Shown piece after piece: positions 14,278 through 27,466 of a stretch of 64,000 nucleotides of DNA. Under the pieces are notes generated by a model. It ran no database searches and had not been told where the DNA came from. It saw only the letters and a program-made list of their open reading frames with translations. The stretch is taken from positions 62,001 through 126,000 of the forward strand of contig JASANH010001194.1 in NCBI GenBank assembly GCA_030248295.1, written 5' to 3'. Every line of letters begins with the position of its first letter. The first letter of the stretch is position 1. Position numbers and translations under genes: made by a program. Origin of the DNA: Mesodorylaimus sp. YZB2_4 (lineage: Eukaryota; Nematoda; Enoplea; Dorylaimida; Dorylaimidae).

Positions 14278-16902
14278 CTAGTGGGTTGTCAGCGCCATCT
14301 TGTTCACATGGGAACCATCGAAATATTGGTCGTAATGTCGGAATAGATTTTGAAATTCTAAAACCCAACGAGGCCTCTCAGTATTTTGAAAAGAAAGCTA
14401 TATATCTGCTGGGTGTCACCTTGGAAGTCGATGGCTCCATCCCCATTAGAATCGGCTGTTCTCATCATATCTTCCAATTCGCTGGTGCTTAAATTTTCTC
14501 CCAACGTCTTCATTGTATGGCTGAGTTCTTGGGCTGTTATTCGTCCATCTTTGTTTAAGTCGAATATCTAAAGCAGGACAGTCAACTGCATCATTTATAA
14601 GGAGGGCCTGCTTGGTACCTAGTGACGGAGAATAAATGGCCCTCGGCCGCACTCAAGAAGCAGACATCCATAAGGGGTGGGATAGGCGTATTGTGTACTG
14701 GTACAGTACACTGCTGGGGTGGGAACACTGCCCCTGTGTTTCCACACCTAGCCAGGCACGACAGAACACAGTGAAGCCCAGTTAGGGCTTGAAAGTGTTC
14801 GTGCGAGAGCACCATGCAACACGTCTGTGACCAGTGGAAGACCATTCTCACCCCGGGACAACGGACACCACCCACCTCAAATATAGCCTGCAAGTCTTCG
14901 TCGGCGCTGTGCTGATGGTCATCTCCAATGCTGTCTGAGAATCCGTGCGTGACCACTTGTATGAACTCGTCGAATTCTATAGTCCCGTTTCCTGAAATGA
15001 CATCCACTGCCATCACGTGATCGACATATGTCGCCCTTATTTTTGGCGAAGTTCAAGTGCCTGGCATGTGACCCCTCCTGCGGCGAATAGCACAGAACAT
15101 TTTAACAGGAGTTATTATAAAAGCACCGGGCACAATATGCCCGTGCCTCGCTTCCTCGCACCATCGAACCACCCTCGGCTAACGATAACAGAAGCAGGTG
15201 ATTCCGCCGACTCAGTTTCCCTATCACTCATTTTCTCAGCTTGACTGCACCAGCATTTCCTCCTGCCCTTGATCGGGAAACAAGTACGACTGTCGTGAAG
15301 CTGGGCCCGATGTGGCACCTCGTGAGACAAGGACTAAGTTGGTCAGCTTCCTAATTATGACCACATAAGACAGTATGGGAAGTCAGTATGGGTTCGAGGG
15401 GGAACAAGTCCGTCGCTGGCCTCGCTCGCTATCATCCTGGAATGCTGGCGCTTGCAGAGCGTTCCAATGTCAGAGGGGCCCTGCCGTGAGAGTCGGTCGC
15501 CTCACGGCCCGGCTTATCATATCATGACTGCTGCTGATATGGGCAAAACGGGTTGGAAGTCCCGTGGGGAAGCTTGGGCGGTGGGGGTCCAACCCAGAAA
15601 AGCTTGTGTAACAAGAGTCAGCATGGGAAATCAGGTACTTACGGTTAGTATCCGCCTTGTCGAACATGTCTGCAACCTCCTTTTCACTCGGTTGGTAGCC
15701 CAAGGAATGCATGACACGAACCATCTCACTGAAATCAAGCTTTTGTGACCAACCAGACACTGTAGCTGACGAGAACGTATGAAGCCAGCGTTTAATTTGA
15801 AAGAACCTTCTACGACCAAATTATTAGGAAACCATAGTGAGCCAAAATAGGTCAATAAAACACGCAGCTGAAATTTTTAGGCAGTGTCACCACCACATTG
15901 GAGTGACCACGCCATTTTTTTAAAATTTATATGAGGGCTCCTTTAATTTTGAGTTCCCCCAACGGCTATTATCAGACTATACACTTGAAAGGCTCACCTT
16001 ATGAGTGACCAAGCCTGACAGGGAAAGGAGGGAGTGAGGGACAAAAACTCTGGCCGGACACTCCGTCTTGCGACTTACGGCACGACTTACGGCACGGACT
16101 TACGGCTTACTCTATATACTTACGGCAGAAACATCAACCCGAGAGGTTGACGTCTCCCAGCCAGGGGAGAGAATCGGTTACTCTCTCCCCCTCGCCATGG
16201 CCTACCAGGCATGAAGGTTAAATGTGCTGTTTTGAACCATTTCACATTTTGGCCCCCAGACACACTACTGAACTGATCCCGACTGATAGGCACTCCGCAA
16301 TGTTAACTTACGCGCTCGTAATTCGGCCATCGGCATCCCGATCGAAAATCAGGAAGGCTTCCCTAAGTTTTTGAATATGAGCTTCATCATCCGATTGCAT
16401 AGCAGCTTTATCCGTTTGGTTCTAAAATCGAGAACATCGCAATGCGTGCCTTTTCTATCACTCACCTGCTCCTCTCACCTGAGTTGACCGTTTTCTCTTA
16501 TCGTTGTCCCGAGGCGGCTGGCAGTCGATGCTGACCGCTTTCCTCAATTCGCCTCTCATCTGAGAATTCGATCCCTTTCGGGCCGAGTTGTTCTCGCGCA
16601 TTGACTGGGCGCTGTGGTTTCTCGAATCGTCGTCTTCGATGGTTCCGGGTGTGACGAAGTCGCTGGCGAATGTTGGTTTTTGAGCGGCCTTTGGGTTCGG
16701 ATTGGGGTTGGGACTAATGCGAACGTTGCCTATGAAAGGAGAGAGGGCTGGCACGTTGTTCTATCACACTGCATTCCCGCTTACTCATTGGTCTTCGCTC
16801 GGACGAATCCCCACGTTCAGTCTCGTCGATGATGAATGAAGTGGCCGTTAACTCAGTTGTAGCAGAACTGGAGGGATCATCACTGGAACCACGAATACTC
16901 AT
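14278..16902 (-). CDS. Calmodulin-like protein, four EF hands, long N-terminal extension
   Basis: This is a calcium sensor of the calmodulin/troponin-C superfamily. Seven exons join in phase to 302 aa: 16785-16902, 16479-16729, 16312-16421, 15643-15728, 14876-14991, 14420-14567 and 14278-14357. The first ~125 residues are low-complexity and hydrophilic (an Asn-Pro repeat, Ser- and Arg-rich). Four canonical 12-residue loops follow: DRDADGRITSAE, DTNRNGTIEFDE, DLNKDGRITAQE and DSNGDGAIDFQE, each with Asp at 1, Gly at 6 and Glu at 12. The linker between hands 2 and 3 has a His/Asp insert. The last junction restores DFQEF, which is why I chose the acceptor at 14357. The start at 16902 is uncertain; an in-frame ATG at 17013 would add a hydrophobic segment. 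The extension suggests a specialised relative, not calmodulin itself. Confidence 0.82.
15385..15605 (+). repeat. Dispersed repeat family 1, copy b
   Basis: In an intron of the calmodulin-like gene. It shares with 40870-41135 the blocks TATCATCC, GCTGCCGTGAGAG (here CTGCCGTGAGAG), CACGGCC, GCTTATCATA and GGCAAAACGGGTTGGAAGT, followed by CCGTGGGGAA, in the same order and orientation. Confidence 0.75.
16060..16235 (+). repeat. Dispersed repeat family 4, copy a (tentative)
   Basis: In an intron of the calmodulin-like gene. It shares with 51745-51905 a TTACGGC block, then GAAACATCAACCC, a GG-GGTT block and a CCAGGGGA-like block in the same order. It also contains short tandem repeats of TTACGGCA. 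Confidence 0.4.
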
Positions 16903-19900
16903 TGCGCTCAAGCAGTAGTCGTAGTTGTATGCCCGAACTGTCCTAATGCTTTGACAGCTCGCTCGGCTCACTGGCACGCCTAGGAACGAGCTGAAAAGCC
17001 ATAATATTTTCAATTGGCTTGGAAAAAAGCGCCAGGGTGCAAATTAGGGTCCGCTTCCGTAACTATCATCCTAGTACACAACAATGGCACCCTAGGCCGT
17101 GAATTGCAAATGACGACCCTGCTCATCGTCCAAATGATAAGGCTAGGCGTTATTAGGTGTGAATAACTAAGAAAATAGAACTATATAGTAACGGCTAGCG
17201 ACGGCAGCACGTGCGGCGAATCACCTCTCCTCGACTGCATTATAGAAACAATTTTCGAAGAAATCGATAGTTGGGGAGTTGAAGTAAAAATGGGCTCCCT
17301 CTCTGGGCGGATGCTAACTCGAATAAGACAGCTTGAGTAAACTTTAATCAAGTGCCATAAACATGAACTTCCTTTTTTCGGCAAATAGCTACGCCCGAAA
17401 TGAAAACACCGAAACCGAAGTTGATACTAGCGAGTGACGGGAAGCGAGTGGCGGGAAGTAGTTTTCCCTACCTCATTCCATACATACTTTCCAAATAATT
17501 CTTTGAAGTGCAGGCAGGCTTGTTTGCATAGCTTTCATTGCTAATGCATGGCCAGTCTTGACACTTATATATCAAGTCTGATAAGCGCATGCAGCCCTGT
17601 AAGCAGACACCTACCTTCCACATTCATGCACTCACGCCAAGTCGCGTGACCTTGTGCCCACCCTGATCAAGAATAGTGCTATGACGCAAATGCCCACTTT
17701 TCACCTGCCTTTCTCATTACTATAAAACGAAATAACTATTCGTACATGACGGCAAGGTCAAGACCAAAACACAATGACACCCCGATAAACCAGTTAGGAA
17801 GCAGTAGGTGGTCGTCTAACAGTTCGCTCCCCGCTCTCCCAACCCGGCCCTGTCGTTTGGGGCCATAATGGCCCGCCTTGTCGCCTAGCATTTTTTAAAA
17901 CTTGAAGATAAAGCACGGAGCTCTTTGTGCCAGTTGCTCAGTGAAGTGGGCCATTTCGATTTTGTTGAATGCACGTTGCCTGGATTCAAGAAAATCTGCT
18001 TGCGTATAGCCATCAATGAATGTTTGTATTGGGACGAGAAGCGGCCGCTTCATGTTCCGACCGCTAGGTAAAAGGACAGCGCACTAAATTTGCTTACATT
18101 TATCAAATTGGATAAGGAAAGGCGAGATAGGCGGGTATGACGCGGGTCCAGGTCACTGTTCTAACAACCTCTGTAGGTGACTAGAATGCCGTATCCAAGG
18201 CTGATTTACGGGAGCCATATTTGGAAAGAGTGATTCCCTCTTGGGCCTGCAGAAATGCTATTAACGTGATGTTTGGCGTCCTTTTAGTACCCTTTGACTC
18301 CCTGGTGTAGGCCCTCCCAGGACACTTAGCAATCGTGTTGACTTGGCGCTCCGTACACAAAAGCAGATGAGCTCGTGAAGACACGTCGAGCGAGTTCTGG
18401 CAATCATATTGTCTCTTTCAGGTACCTTATCAGCTTTTTCTTGGTAAAGCTTGTTGACGAGGTCACATGACACAGATTCGTTTGGAAGTCAACACTCGCA
18501 AGCAGAGATAGAGGCAGCCGCTAGCCAAAGCAAGTGGGTGCATCTTGGGTGGCAGGTACTGCAATAGATTTCCTCAGTCCCATACCATTTAATTCATATT
18601 AAGATCGGCTTATCAAATAAGGGCTGTCACAGTGAAGGCAGTAGTTCATTGCCCATTACATTATGAGCTAAGCCAGTGATTTTAAGCTGGTTATACCAGA
18701 GCGCTGTGCTAATTCATCCAGTATGATAGGCAAGCTGTGGTGCAAGAGGGAGTAGACTCACTCATAATCAGCTAGAAAGCTCAAAGTTGACGCGATTTGC
18801 TTTGCTCAATCTCCTTGAGCCCGGTCAAAGCAAACGATGCTGGCCATCCAAGCAGGATGGAAACTTCTACCTCCACATGTCACCCCACAGCTCTTCGCCA
18901 CCTCAAATTTCGTCTCTCGGCATGGACTTGTGGAACAAGGATGCATGGCACTATCCTCAGTAGAACCATTTTTCCTGAAGAAACAAGGAGAGCAGGTCAA
19001 CAATTACGAATTCCGATTCCGATCCTGATCCTGCCTCGACCAGAAGCATTGAGATTGATCAGCGAAGTCATACAGCGTCAAAACCCATGCGTAAAAAGTC
19101 ACGAGAGATCCTTGCACTTACTGTAGCTGGCTGTATGATTGAAACTATGGCAGCAAAGATTCAGCGGAAAATGCATGAACTGAATTTCCTTCATACAGGC
19201 TACTGTATGTCCCTTAGCCCTCACCTTGCGGGTCCTGCACTAGGCGCTCTCATGGTCAGACTTCTCTCTGCTCTGTTGCTCTAGTCACTAGTTTGCGTAA
19301 CCAGGGGGAGAGCGGGAGATATGAGAGACTGACTTTACCCAGATTTCCCTCTGAAAAAATCCACAGCCCCTTCCCCTAGAACGCAAATCCACATGAGCGC
19401 AACACCTTGCATGGCCCACATGTCATCGATCCACCCTGGATTCAGGAGGACTCTTTACAGAATAGCAGTGGATGCGCATGCATTCTAACGACAAGATTAG
19501 TAGAGTAGATTAGAACTAACAATTAAGAGTTTAGTGTCTGTACTTCAGGGGATCGCGCAATGAGAGATTCGAACCTAGTACGCGTGTACAGTAGGTACTA
19601 CGGGTACCTGTGAAACCGGTGTCCTCGTAGGATAGTACGGGACTGCCGGTCGATGGTGTAGGGTAAGGTACGATCACAATCACGCAGCCCAAGTGTCGAC
19701 GTTAGTTTATTTCATCCGAGCCACTAAGCCAACACTACTATGACCCACGCAGAGTAGGGTCGGCCACACTCGTCGGTCGGAGGAAAGATCATCATCTGAC
19801 GGGGCGATTGAGGATGGCGATCCTCGTCCAGAAACTAGTCAATGTAGGCGATCCTGTACTAGTCATGCCAATCTCTCAGAACAATAGGAAAACCAAACCT

Positions 19901-21172
19901 GGCAGGCAGGATAACAAGTAGTCTGTGCATCTGGTGCACACTAGGTGTATTATGCAAATAGAATGCACTGAGGAATCTATTACACCTGTACCGAGTGTGG
20001 ATAAACATCGACGGGGCTTGCAATTGAGGAGAGACTGCTATTGTCTAAACAGCCCTCACCAGACGACCATCCATATGCAACCTCAACTCCAATGATCAAA
20101 GTCACTGCATGTGCACCCTTTGCTGTCAACCATGAGCCTACCGCGTTTCCTCTTGCTCATGTTTTCACACCAGCGGGTTGTTAGGAACTAGTCCAGCAGC
20201 ACGGCCACCCAGCACCCAGCACCCGCAGGCGCTTATGGGCTGTCTTGCCAGATCTACCTCACAGTAAGAGCCCTCCTCAGCGTACCAACCATTTGACATT
20301 TCTAAAGTGAGCGACTCGTTCCTTGACATAGCCGATATGATGGACTTATGAAGCATAGCCGAAACGTGAAGGGCATTCCTTCCGCAAACCTGTTTCAGGT
20401 ATCCGTAAAACATGATGATGACCTCTGCAAGCGGTCTGCTCCGTCAGTTTTTAACTTACAGTTTTATCCACGGGAACTTGCACTGCCTTCGCGTCGCGTT
20501 GAAATCACCCTCATAACTAGCAGTCTGATCGTGAGCACATATCTGCAACACGGCAGAGCATGCAGTCCAGTCCGTGCTCTGCAACCAACAGTATTCGCCT
20601 GAACACAAGCAATGGTCACACTTCTGCGAGATGCAGTTTTGAAGAACCAAAAAACATGAATAAAAGAAGTCACAGAAAAAACGCACTTTTGCACGATTCA
20701 TACAGTATGACTTGCTAACAAGTTATTCGCTTCTGCTATTCTTTTCACGTTTGCAAGAATGTGATTTGGTAAGTATATAATCATTTGATGCATAAAAAAG
20801 GCGAGGGGTCGTCCTGACAAACAACTCCTGTGATCCGAGGCCAGTATAACTTGCCGAAAACTAGATAGTCACAAGAACACGACGCCATTGCTGTGATCCA
20901 GTCTACAATTTAGCTCGTCCTTTTTTCGTACTCGCTAAGAAGGAAGATTAATGGTGTCTATTTCGCAATAATCGTTTTCGTTCCAGCCATTTCGACAGCT
21001 GAACTGCCTCTCTGAGGTACCTCAAAACTTGTTGACATGATAAATGAGTGGACTTGTTCGGGGGTTCAATGGACCCGTGCTCGCGTGTGACATATCGTTA
21101 TTGATATTCGAAACGACATTTTCCTAATCCGACTCGCATTCTTGCCTAAACACCGTGTCTGACAGTGGTCCG
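16903..21172. other. Gene-poor region, 4.3 kb
   Basis: No convincing gene on either strand. Reading frames are short and lack motifs. The left end should contain the promoter of the calmodulin-like gene; the right end should hold the promoter or untranslated first exon of the SLC4 gene. A short GATTCCGATCCTGATCC-like run sits near 19010. I found no tRNA, rRNA or transposon protein in it. Confidence 0.5.
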
Positions 21173-24100
21173 ATGAGATCCGGGCTTGTGCATCAATCAC
21201 TCGATAGGTGCTCCCTTCACCACCTCGTCTTATCTTCTCCCAGCCTGCCTGATGCTGAGGACATCGATTGTGTGGCGGTAGCGAATGGAACTGGGCAGCA
21301 GCCTCTGATAAGCCATTGTTTGCCGAGTCTCTCGACTTATTTTAGTGAATTTTCGATTACTTCGTAAGTCATTTGAAAGATAATTTGTATCTGCCTGGCT
21401 AAGACTCGGGCATTAGCACAAAATAAACAGAGCGGCACTTTGCTTCAGCTTGCTCGCTACTGGAGTTTAGTGCGAGTAAGCGCCTTTGGTGAAGTTCTGT
21501 ACTTACTGCGCCTGGTTGTTTTGAAACTTCACTCAGTCCATGGACCACTCGAGAAGTCAATCCGAATCGGCATCTGGGGAAAGGAAGTAAGAAGGGTGTG
21601 GGTGAGGGGGTGTGGAAGGGATGGTTACAAACTCGGTCCTTTTAGGGTGTCCTTCTCTCCCAAGGCGGCACACGAAAACGGAGCCTTTTCGGGCGATCCC
21701 GACAATGGGTATTCTCGGAGACGCGGTCGTAACTCGTCTGGTGTGTCCGCAAGCACCATTGCACCTTCGGTAAGTGCAAGGAGTTGGAATTGAAATGCAC
21801 CCAGTTCACAAAATTTTGTTGCAGCTTGTCGTTGAGCTATATGATTTACGTCGTACTGAAACAGACCGAGGGGTAGTAGGGGACGAATGGGTCCAACTGG
21901 GTCGGTGGATCAAGTACGAAGAAGTGGTTGAAGGACCGGATGGTCGGTTTGGTCTTCCACGCATCCCCGTCTTATCATATCACTCGTTACAACTACTCAA
22001 CCTCTACTTACCGAAGGGTAAGGTTTCATGTTTTATCAATACAGTTGGAAGACTGTCCTTTCAGCCGTGTTCATTCCAAACTTGGACGCGGAGACATTCG
22101 GGGATGTGGCAGTCACACTGGCAGAGGCATTCGCTGAGAAGTTCAACATGCAGCTCAAGACGGCGAGGGCATTTATGGACACGTTCTGCAAGGACTTGCA
22201 GTAAGCAGAATCTTGCAGCACTTCTAGCGAGATGCGGAAAGTTGTTTTTTTTGCAGACGTATTCCTGGTGACAAGCATAACATGCGGAAGTGTTCGCTGA
22301 GCGAGTCGTCGATGGTAGTCGTCAAGAAACAGTAAGTTCTTCGGAGGACCAAAGCGAGCTTGGTCAGCAGTTAGAGACGATGTCCATACCCACCAGTAAG
22401 CCAAACTGCAATAAGGTTAGGTCCATATAATTGGATGAAGTAACCAGTAGAGAATTTACACCCCGCCAAAAATCCAGGACAGCCAATCAAGTTTTCCAGC
22501 CCAGCCACTTGCTGAAACATCACCTCGACGGATAACACTTCCAGCTGGCGGCTCTGCGCGCAGAATTATTGCCAGTCGTGCCTCTGCAGAACCAAGACAG
22601 GTTCATTGCGCTTTGGTTGCTTAGCCATCACAGTCTAACGTCAGCCTTGTATCTCTGCGGCTAGCGCTCTACGCCCAAAGTGCTGCAGAGAAGCGAGCTC
22701 TCGAGCTGCCGGTTTTATCATTGGTGGGTGGAATTTGTTATCTGGAATCAGATTCAAATTTAGCCTAGATAAATGTCTGCACACTGCCCTGCTGGAGGTG
22801 GGTCTAATTCATGAACGCTTAGGCTCAACCAACTGTCGCTCTTGATGAGCCTCAGACAGACCCGCCAAACCTATTCAAAACCAGAAGCTGGGCGTTAAAA
22901 TGTGATCCCATTTTGACTTTTAGGTCGACCTTCCTGGCAGTCATACCTGAATCGAATAATCCATCTGAGAAATCGTTTGATGGACAACAAGATGAGTCGC
23001 CCCAGCGCAAGCAGGCCACTATTCTCAAGAAGGCTTCAGAGAGGAGGCCGTTCTCCAGCCGAGAACAAGAAATATTGGCAAATAGAAGACGGAGCATATC
23101 AGTGGGCGGACAGGCAGTACCGGACCCGCTACACTTTAGGAAAGTGTCGAGAAGACAACAAATTGCGAATAAGTTGTCAGTGGTGAATAGACCTGCAACG
23201 AAGACTACTAGCGACTATGTACAAGAAGGTGCAGAAGCGTGCCAGGTGAGGGAGCTAGGCCCAGTGCCCTGCTTATGTCTGATGTGACCATTGCAGATAT
23301 TTGCTGGACTAATGACCGAACTGAAGGACGTGCGGCTAGCTATGGCCCGTTTGGTTAAGCCGTTGATGATTCCAGAACACATTGACTCATTACCCATCAG
23401 ATTCGTTTTCACTGTGATCGGGCCTACCGTATCCGACGTGCACTATTCTCAATTGGGTCGTGCCATTGCAACCCTGATGGCCAATCCGGTATGGCCTTAG
23501 TATAATACTGTATCCCTGTGCTTGCATGACGCAGAGTTATCATGCAGGATTTCCAAGAGATCGCGTATGCGGCCACTGACAACTCTGATTTGATAAGGGG
23601 ACTGGAAATTTTCATGGACTCGAGCGTTGTCATACCACCCGGGGACATATACAAGAACGACCTCGTCCACGTGGAGGATGTGAGAAAGATATTGAGACAC
23701 AGAAAGTTACAAAAGGATGGATTGAAGAAGCAAAGAAAGGACTCAGGTGAGTCGGCGCTGTGATGGCGCAGTGGCACACTATCGTTGGGCCATTATCCTA
23801 GTCCAAGGCATAATCGTTCTCATCGTCAGACTGGCCACCCACCCTCAACCCGGATACCTTTTTCAGTGTATCCGTCCAGTCAGCCTCGAAAGCCTTCACA
23901 GGACTATGAAGCAGGGGCGAGGGGTCCAGATATCAAAATAGAGCCCAAAAAACCTGCGCAAGGTTTCGGTAGGCCGTGGGAACGAACGGGCAGGCCGTTT
24001 GGCGGGTTGATAAATGATTTGAAGAGACGGGTTCCACTGTACATATCCGACTTCAAGGACGCACTCAATCTTCAGTGCGTCATTACAGCCATATTCATGT

Positions 24101-27100
24101 TCTTCGTCTGTTTCGCGCCAGCTATATCGTTCGGACAAGTCATGAGTAAGTGCATGTCAGGTGTGCCTTGGGCAACAGGAGAAGGCGAACTTCTGGCACC
24201 TATTCTGACCTCACGACCCTTTGCTTGCATCACTGAGATGGCGGGGCTTGTTAGGCACACCCCTTATCACTACAGGTACAATCACTTCAACGCTTATCAT
24301 ATGCCTGTAGACCAGCGATTCGAGGGATACATGGGCATCACGGAAGTGTTCGTGGCACAAGGCATAGGAGGTATTGTGTGGGCACTGTTCGCTGGCCAGC
24401 CATTATTGATACAAGCCGCCACAGGGCCATTCCTTGTGTTTGAAAGTGCTTTGTACCAGGTAGGCCAGCTGGTAGTTGAGACTACTTGACACTCGGCAGT
24501 GCATCGATTTCAGTTTTGCAAGAAGAGTGGCTTGGAGTTTCTGCCCGTTCGTGTGTGGGTTGGCATGTGGACGTTCATTATGTCCATACTGATGGTGCTG
24601 GCAGAAGGGTCATTCCTTATTGGCTTTGTGACACGGTTCACCGAGGACATATTCACTTGCCTGGTGGCTGGCATTCTCATATATGAGGCTGGAAAGTTCG
24701 TTGTCGAGGTGAGCTTAGATACTCTTTGGATTTGTGTTTCTGTTTTAGCCATGCGCACTCGATTACTCTGAAGGGGATGTAGGGCAGCCAAAAGATAAAA
24801 TGTCATGGCTTGATATTTTATAGTACTTACAGAAATTAGGCGCATGCGAAACGTGCGGCTAACATGAAAATACAAAAAAAGGCAGCTTGACCCCCATGAC
24901 CCCTCTGTAATAGGAGTGTTTGGCCTGTGAATATGGTTGTGTATCTGGTTGCCTTGACTCGCTACCTTATACACGGAGAAAGTATTAGCTTGCCCTCGTT
25001 GGCCGCTCGATACTCTCTCTCCAGGCGAGGCAAAAACCCTTCTGGCCCCTACGACTAGGAGCCCTGCCTGGGGTGTTTTTGAGACCATCCGCTCCCCGCG
25101 GCACCTTCTCCAGTGTACGGCCATTCAGCCTGCTGCACCATCTCTAACAACTCTGGACTCTTCCAGGCTTTCACTGAAAACCCGCTGCTACCAGCGTCTG
25201 AATATTGTGCTGTGTCTTCAGCATGCGATACGAATCACTCATCAATATCTGTATTCAATGCCACCAACTGCAGTAGGTCCCTTTTGAATTGGCATGTGAC
25301 GATTGGTCTTGAGTGACCACTCCGTTCCAGCTCGCCATACACCCGACTCTACGCATGAACAACCAAACACCGCCATGGTGTCCATGGTCCTGGTTGTGGC
25401 CACGTTTGTCTTGGCCTTCATTCTGAAACGGATTCGTACAAGCCACTTTTTTGGACGGACTGTAAGGATTGTAGGATTCGCTTTTCAATGACTTTGCCCT
25501 AGTTAATCTTTCAGATTCGGAAAGCACTGGGTGACTTTGGTTTGCCGCTCACAATCCTAATCATGGTCCTAATTGCCAAGTTTGCCTTTTCCGCCACTTA
25601 TCTCGAGGTAGGTGATACCACAGCCTGGTCCCTCTGCTCCCGCACTGCTTGTCTTCTTAGTTTATCGACATGCCGTCAAGTTTCGGTTTGACTGAGCCGA
25701 CCAAACGAAGCTGGTTTATCAACCCGATGGGTATGAAGAAGGCACTGCCCACTTGGATCATTGGTGGTGCCATAATTCCTGCATTTCTTATAAGCATTCT
25801 ATTCTTTGCTGAAACTGAGATCGTACAGTAAGTGTGGAGTGGCCAATGGTCAGTGGATGTTCATGTTCATCACATCACCAGACGCGGGTATGGGCACTCG
25901 GGGGTGAAGGGGCACATCATACATGAAATGATTCAAGCACTCGCAGCTGCGCACATGACGTAAGAGGCAGGGCCCTGAAACACCAGGTGGGTTAGACCTG
26001 CCAAACGCGGGGATAGTTTCAAGGCTGGGTCTTACCACCTTACAGCAGGACAGCACTCCATATGGCATCACTGTGTAGTGAACGGTCTCTGGCTTGCCTC
26101 GCGTTCACTGATTTGTTCTGCACTTTAGTCGGGCCCTTGCCCTTGTAGAGGCTCGACTGGCAATCGATACTCTGCACAGAACCGGCTGCTGGGAGTGTCG
26201 CCCGTCAGGGTGACGTTTCAGCCATGTCCTAGGTCGGAAGACGTGGTAGGCTACTTTGGGTTTTTGGCCTGGTGCTAAAGCTTCACAGGTCACTTCCTTC
26301 AGTATTACGGACCCAGTCGTATTACACCCTTTCACCGTGGGCAGGCAAGTAGTTACTCAACAACTGTACCTGTGTTTAAGGTTACTCCTGACGAGTAAGG
26401 AGCGTGGTCTGAAGAAACCGATGGGCTTCCACTGGGACTTGGTGCTGTCTGGCGGGCTGATCTTTGCGGTTAGCCTATTCGGTCTGCCTTGGATGTGCTG
26501 CGCCGCCGTTCAAAGCCTGACCCACGCGTCGGCACTGGCAGTCATGAAGAAGACTGCGCCTGGAGAGAAACCAGCAGTCGACTATGTCATTGAACAAAGA
26601 GTGACCACAATGCTCGTGGCCATCCTCACAGGCAAGCTACCTGTAACAGGCCCAGCACCTGTTACCCTACCCGTGTGATTTCAGGTGCGTGCAGTTTCCT
26701 TGGCGCAATCCTCAAGAACATTCCGATCGCAGTGCTGCTTGGTGTCTTCCTGTACCTTGGAGTGTCGTGTCTGATGAACGTGCAGTTCATTCATCGATTG
26801 ATCCTGCTATTCATTCCTCGCAAGTACTTCCCAGATATGCCCTACGCCAAACAGGTAATTGCACCTTCCGGGGCATCACTCGGCAGGCATGCCCGATCAA
26901 CCTTCTCTCGCAGGTTTCCATGTGGCGCATGCATTTGTACACATTCGTGCAACTGATAGCCTTCGTTATTCTGTGGACAGTGCACGCCATACAGCAAAGT
27001 GCCTTGGTCTTCCCATTCGTCATTGCCTTGGAGGCCGTGGCGCGACGATTCCTGCTACCTAGGGTCTTCTCCGACATTGAACTACACGCCGTATGTCGCA

Positions 27101-27223
27101 CCAGCAGCAGCCTTTATACTTCTACGACATTTCTCATTACAGCTGGACGCGTCCGATGCCCACGATGACAAGGAAGAGGAGGAATCAGATGATATCTACG
27201 ACGAAGCACGCTTGCCCGTTTAG
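21173..27223 (+). CDS. SLC4 family anion exchanger (AE type, Cl-/HCO3-)
   Basis: SLC4 AE proteins swap chloride for bicarbonate at the plasma membrane and set cell pH. Nineteen exons join in phase to 1076 aa: 21173-21363, 21646-21769, 21825-22017, 22065-22200, 22257-22331, 22924-23245, 23297-23488, 23548-23746, 23867-24145, 24311-24459, 24514-24708, 25167-25272, 25331-25461, 25515-25607, 25661-25827, 26381-26631, 26685-26854, 26914-27090 and 27143-27223. The cytoplasmic domain has DEWVQLGRWIKYEE and YSQLGRAIATLM. The membrane domain starts near FGGLINDLKRRVPLYISDF and includes GQPLLIQAATGPFLVFE, FVTRFTEDIF, PNTAMVSMVLV, SKERGLKKPMGFHWDL, LTHASALAVM, EQRVTTMLVAILTG and WRMHLYTFVQ. The tail DDIYDEARLPV is AE-like, favouring AE1-3 over Na+-coupled members. 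Exon 12 encodes an extracellular loop with N-glycosylation sequons. Intron 16 is GC-AG. Upstream coding exons cannot be excluded. Confidence 0.93.
24900..25118 (-). repeat. Dispersed repeat family 2, copy b
   Basis: In intron 11 of the SLC4 gene. Its reverse complement aligns along most of its length with 5960-6185, including GGTCTCAAAAACA, CTCCTAGTCGTAGG and GAGCGGCCAACGAGGGCAAG. Confidence 0.75.
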
Positions 27224-27466
27224 GTACTACGTAGTACTCCTGCTCGGATCGTCATTGTGACATGGAAGTTTAGATGTACAGTAAAGATATATCAGGACTG
27301 AGAAATGATTCAGCTTAGCAAATCCCAGAGAACAATATCATATCGAAATCGATGCAGCTTCCTGTTTGCCCTGTTCTAAAAGGAGAATCCAAAGAGCGGG
27401 AGGCGAGAGCCAGTCTACGTAATAATCTACTGCATAAGCCGGCATCAACTCAAGATACACGTCACA

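Noticed and set aside
23747-23941. SLC4 exon 9 starting at the acceptor near 23801
   Set aside because: That frame stops at 23941; the acceptor at 23867 keeps the frame to the membrane domain.
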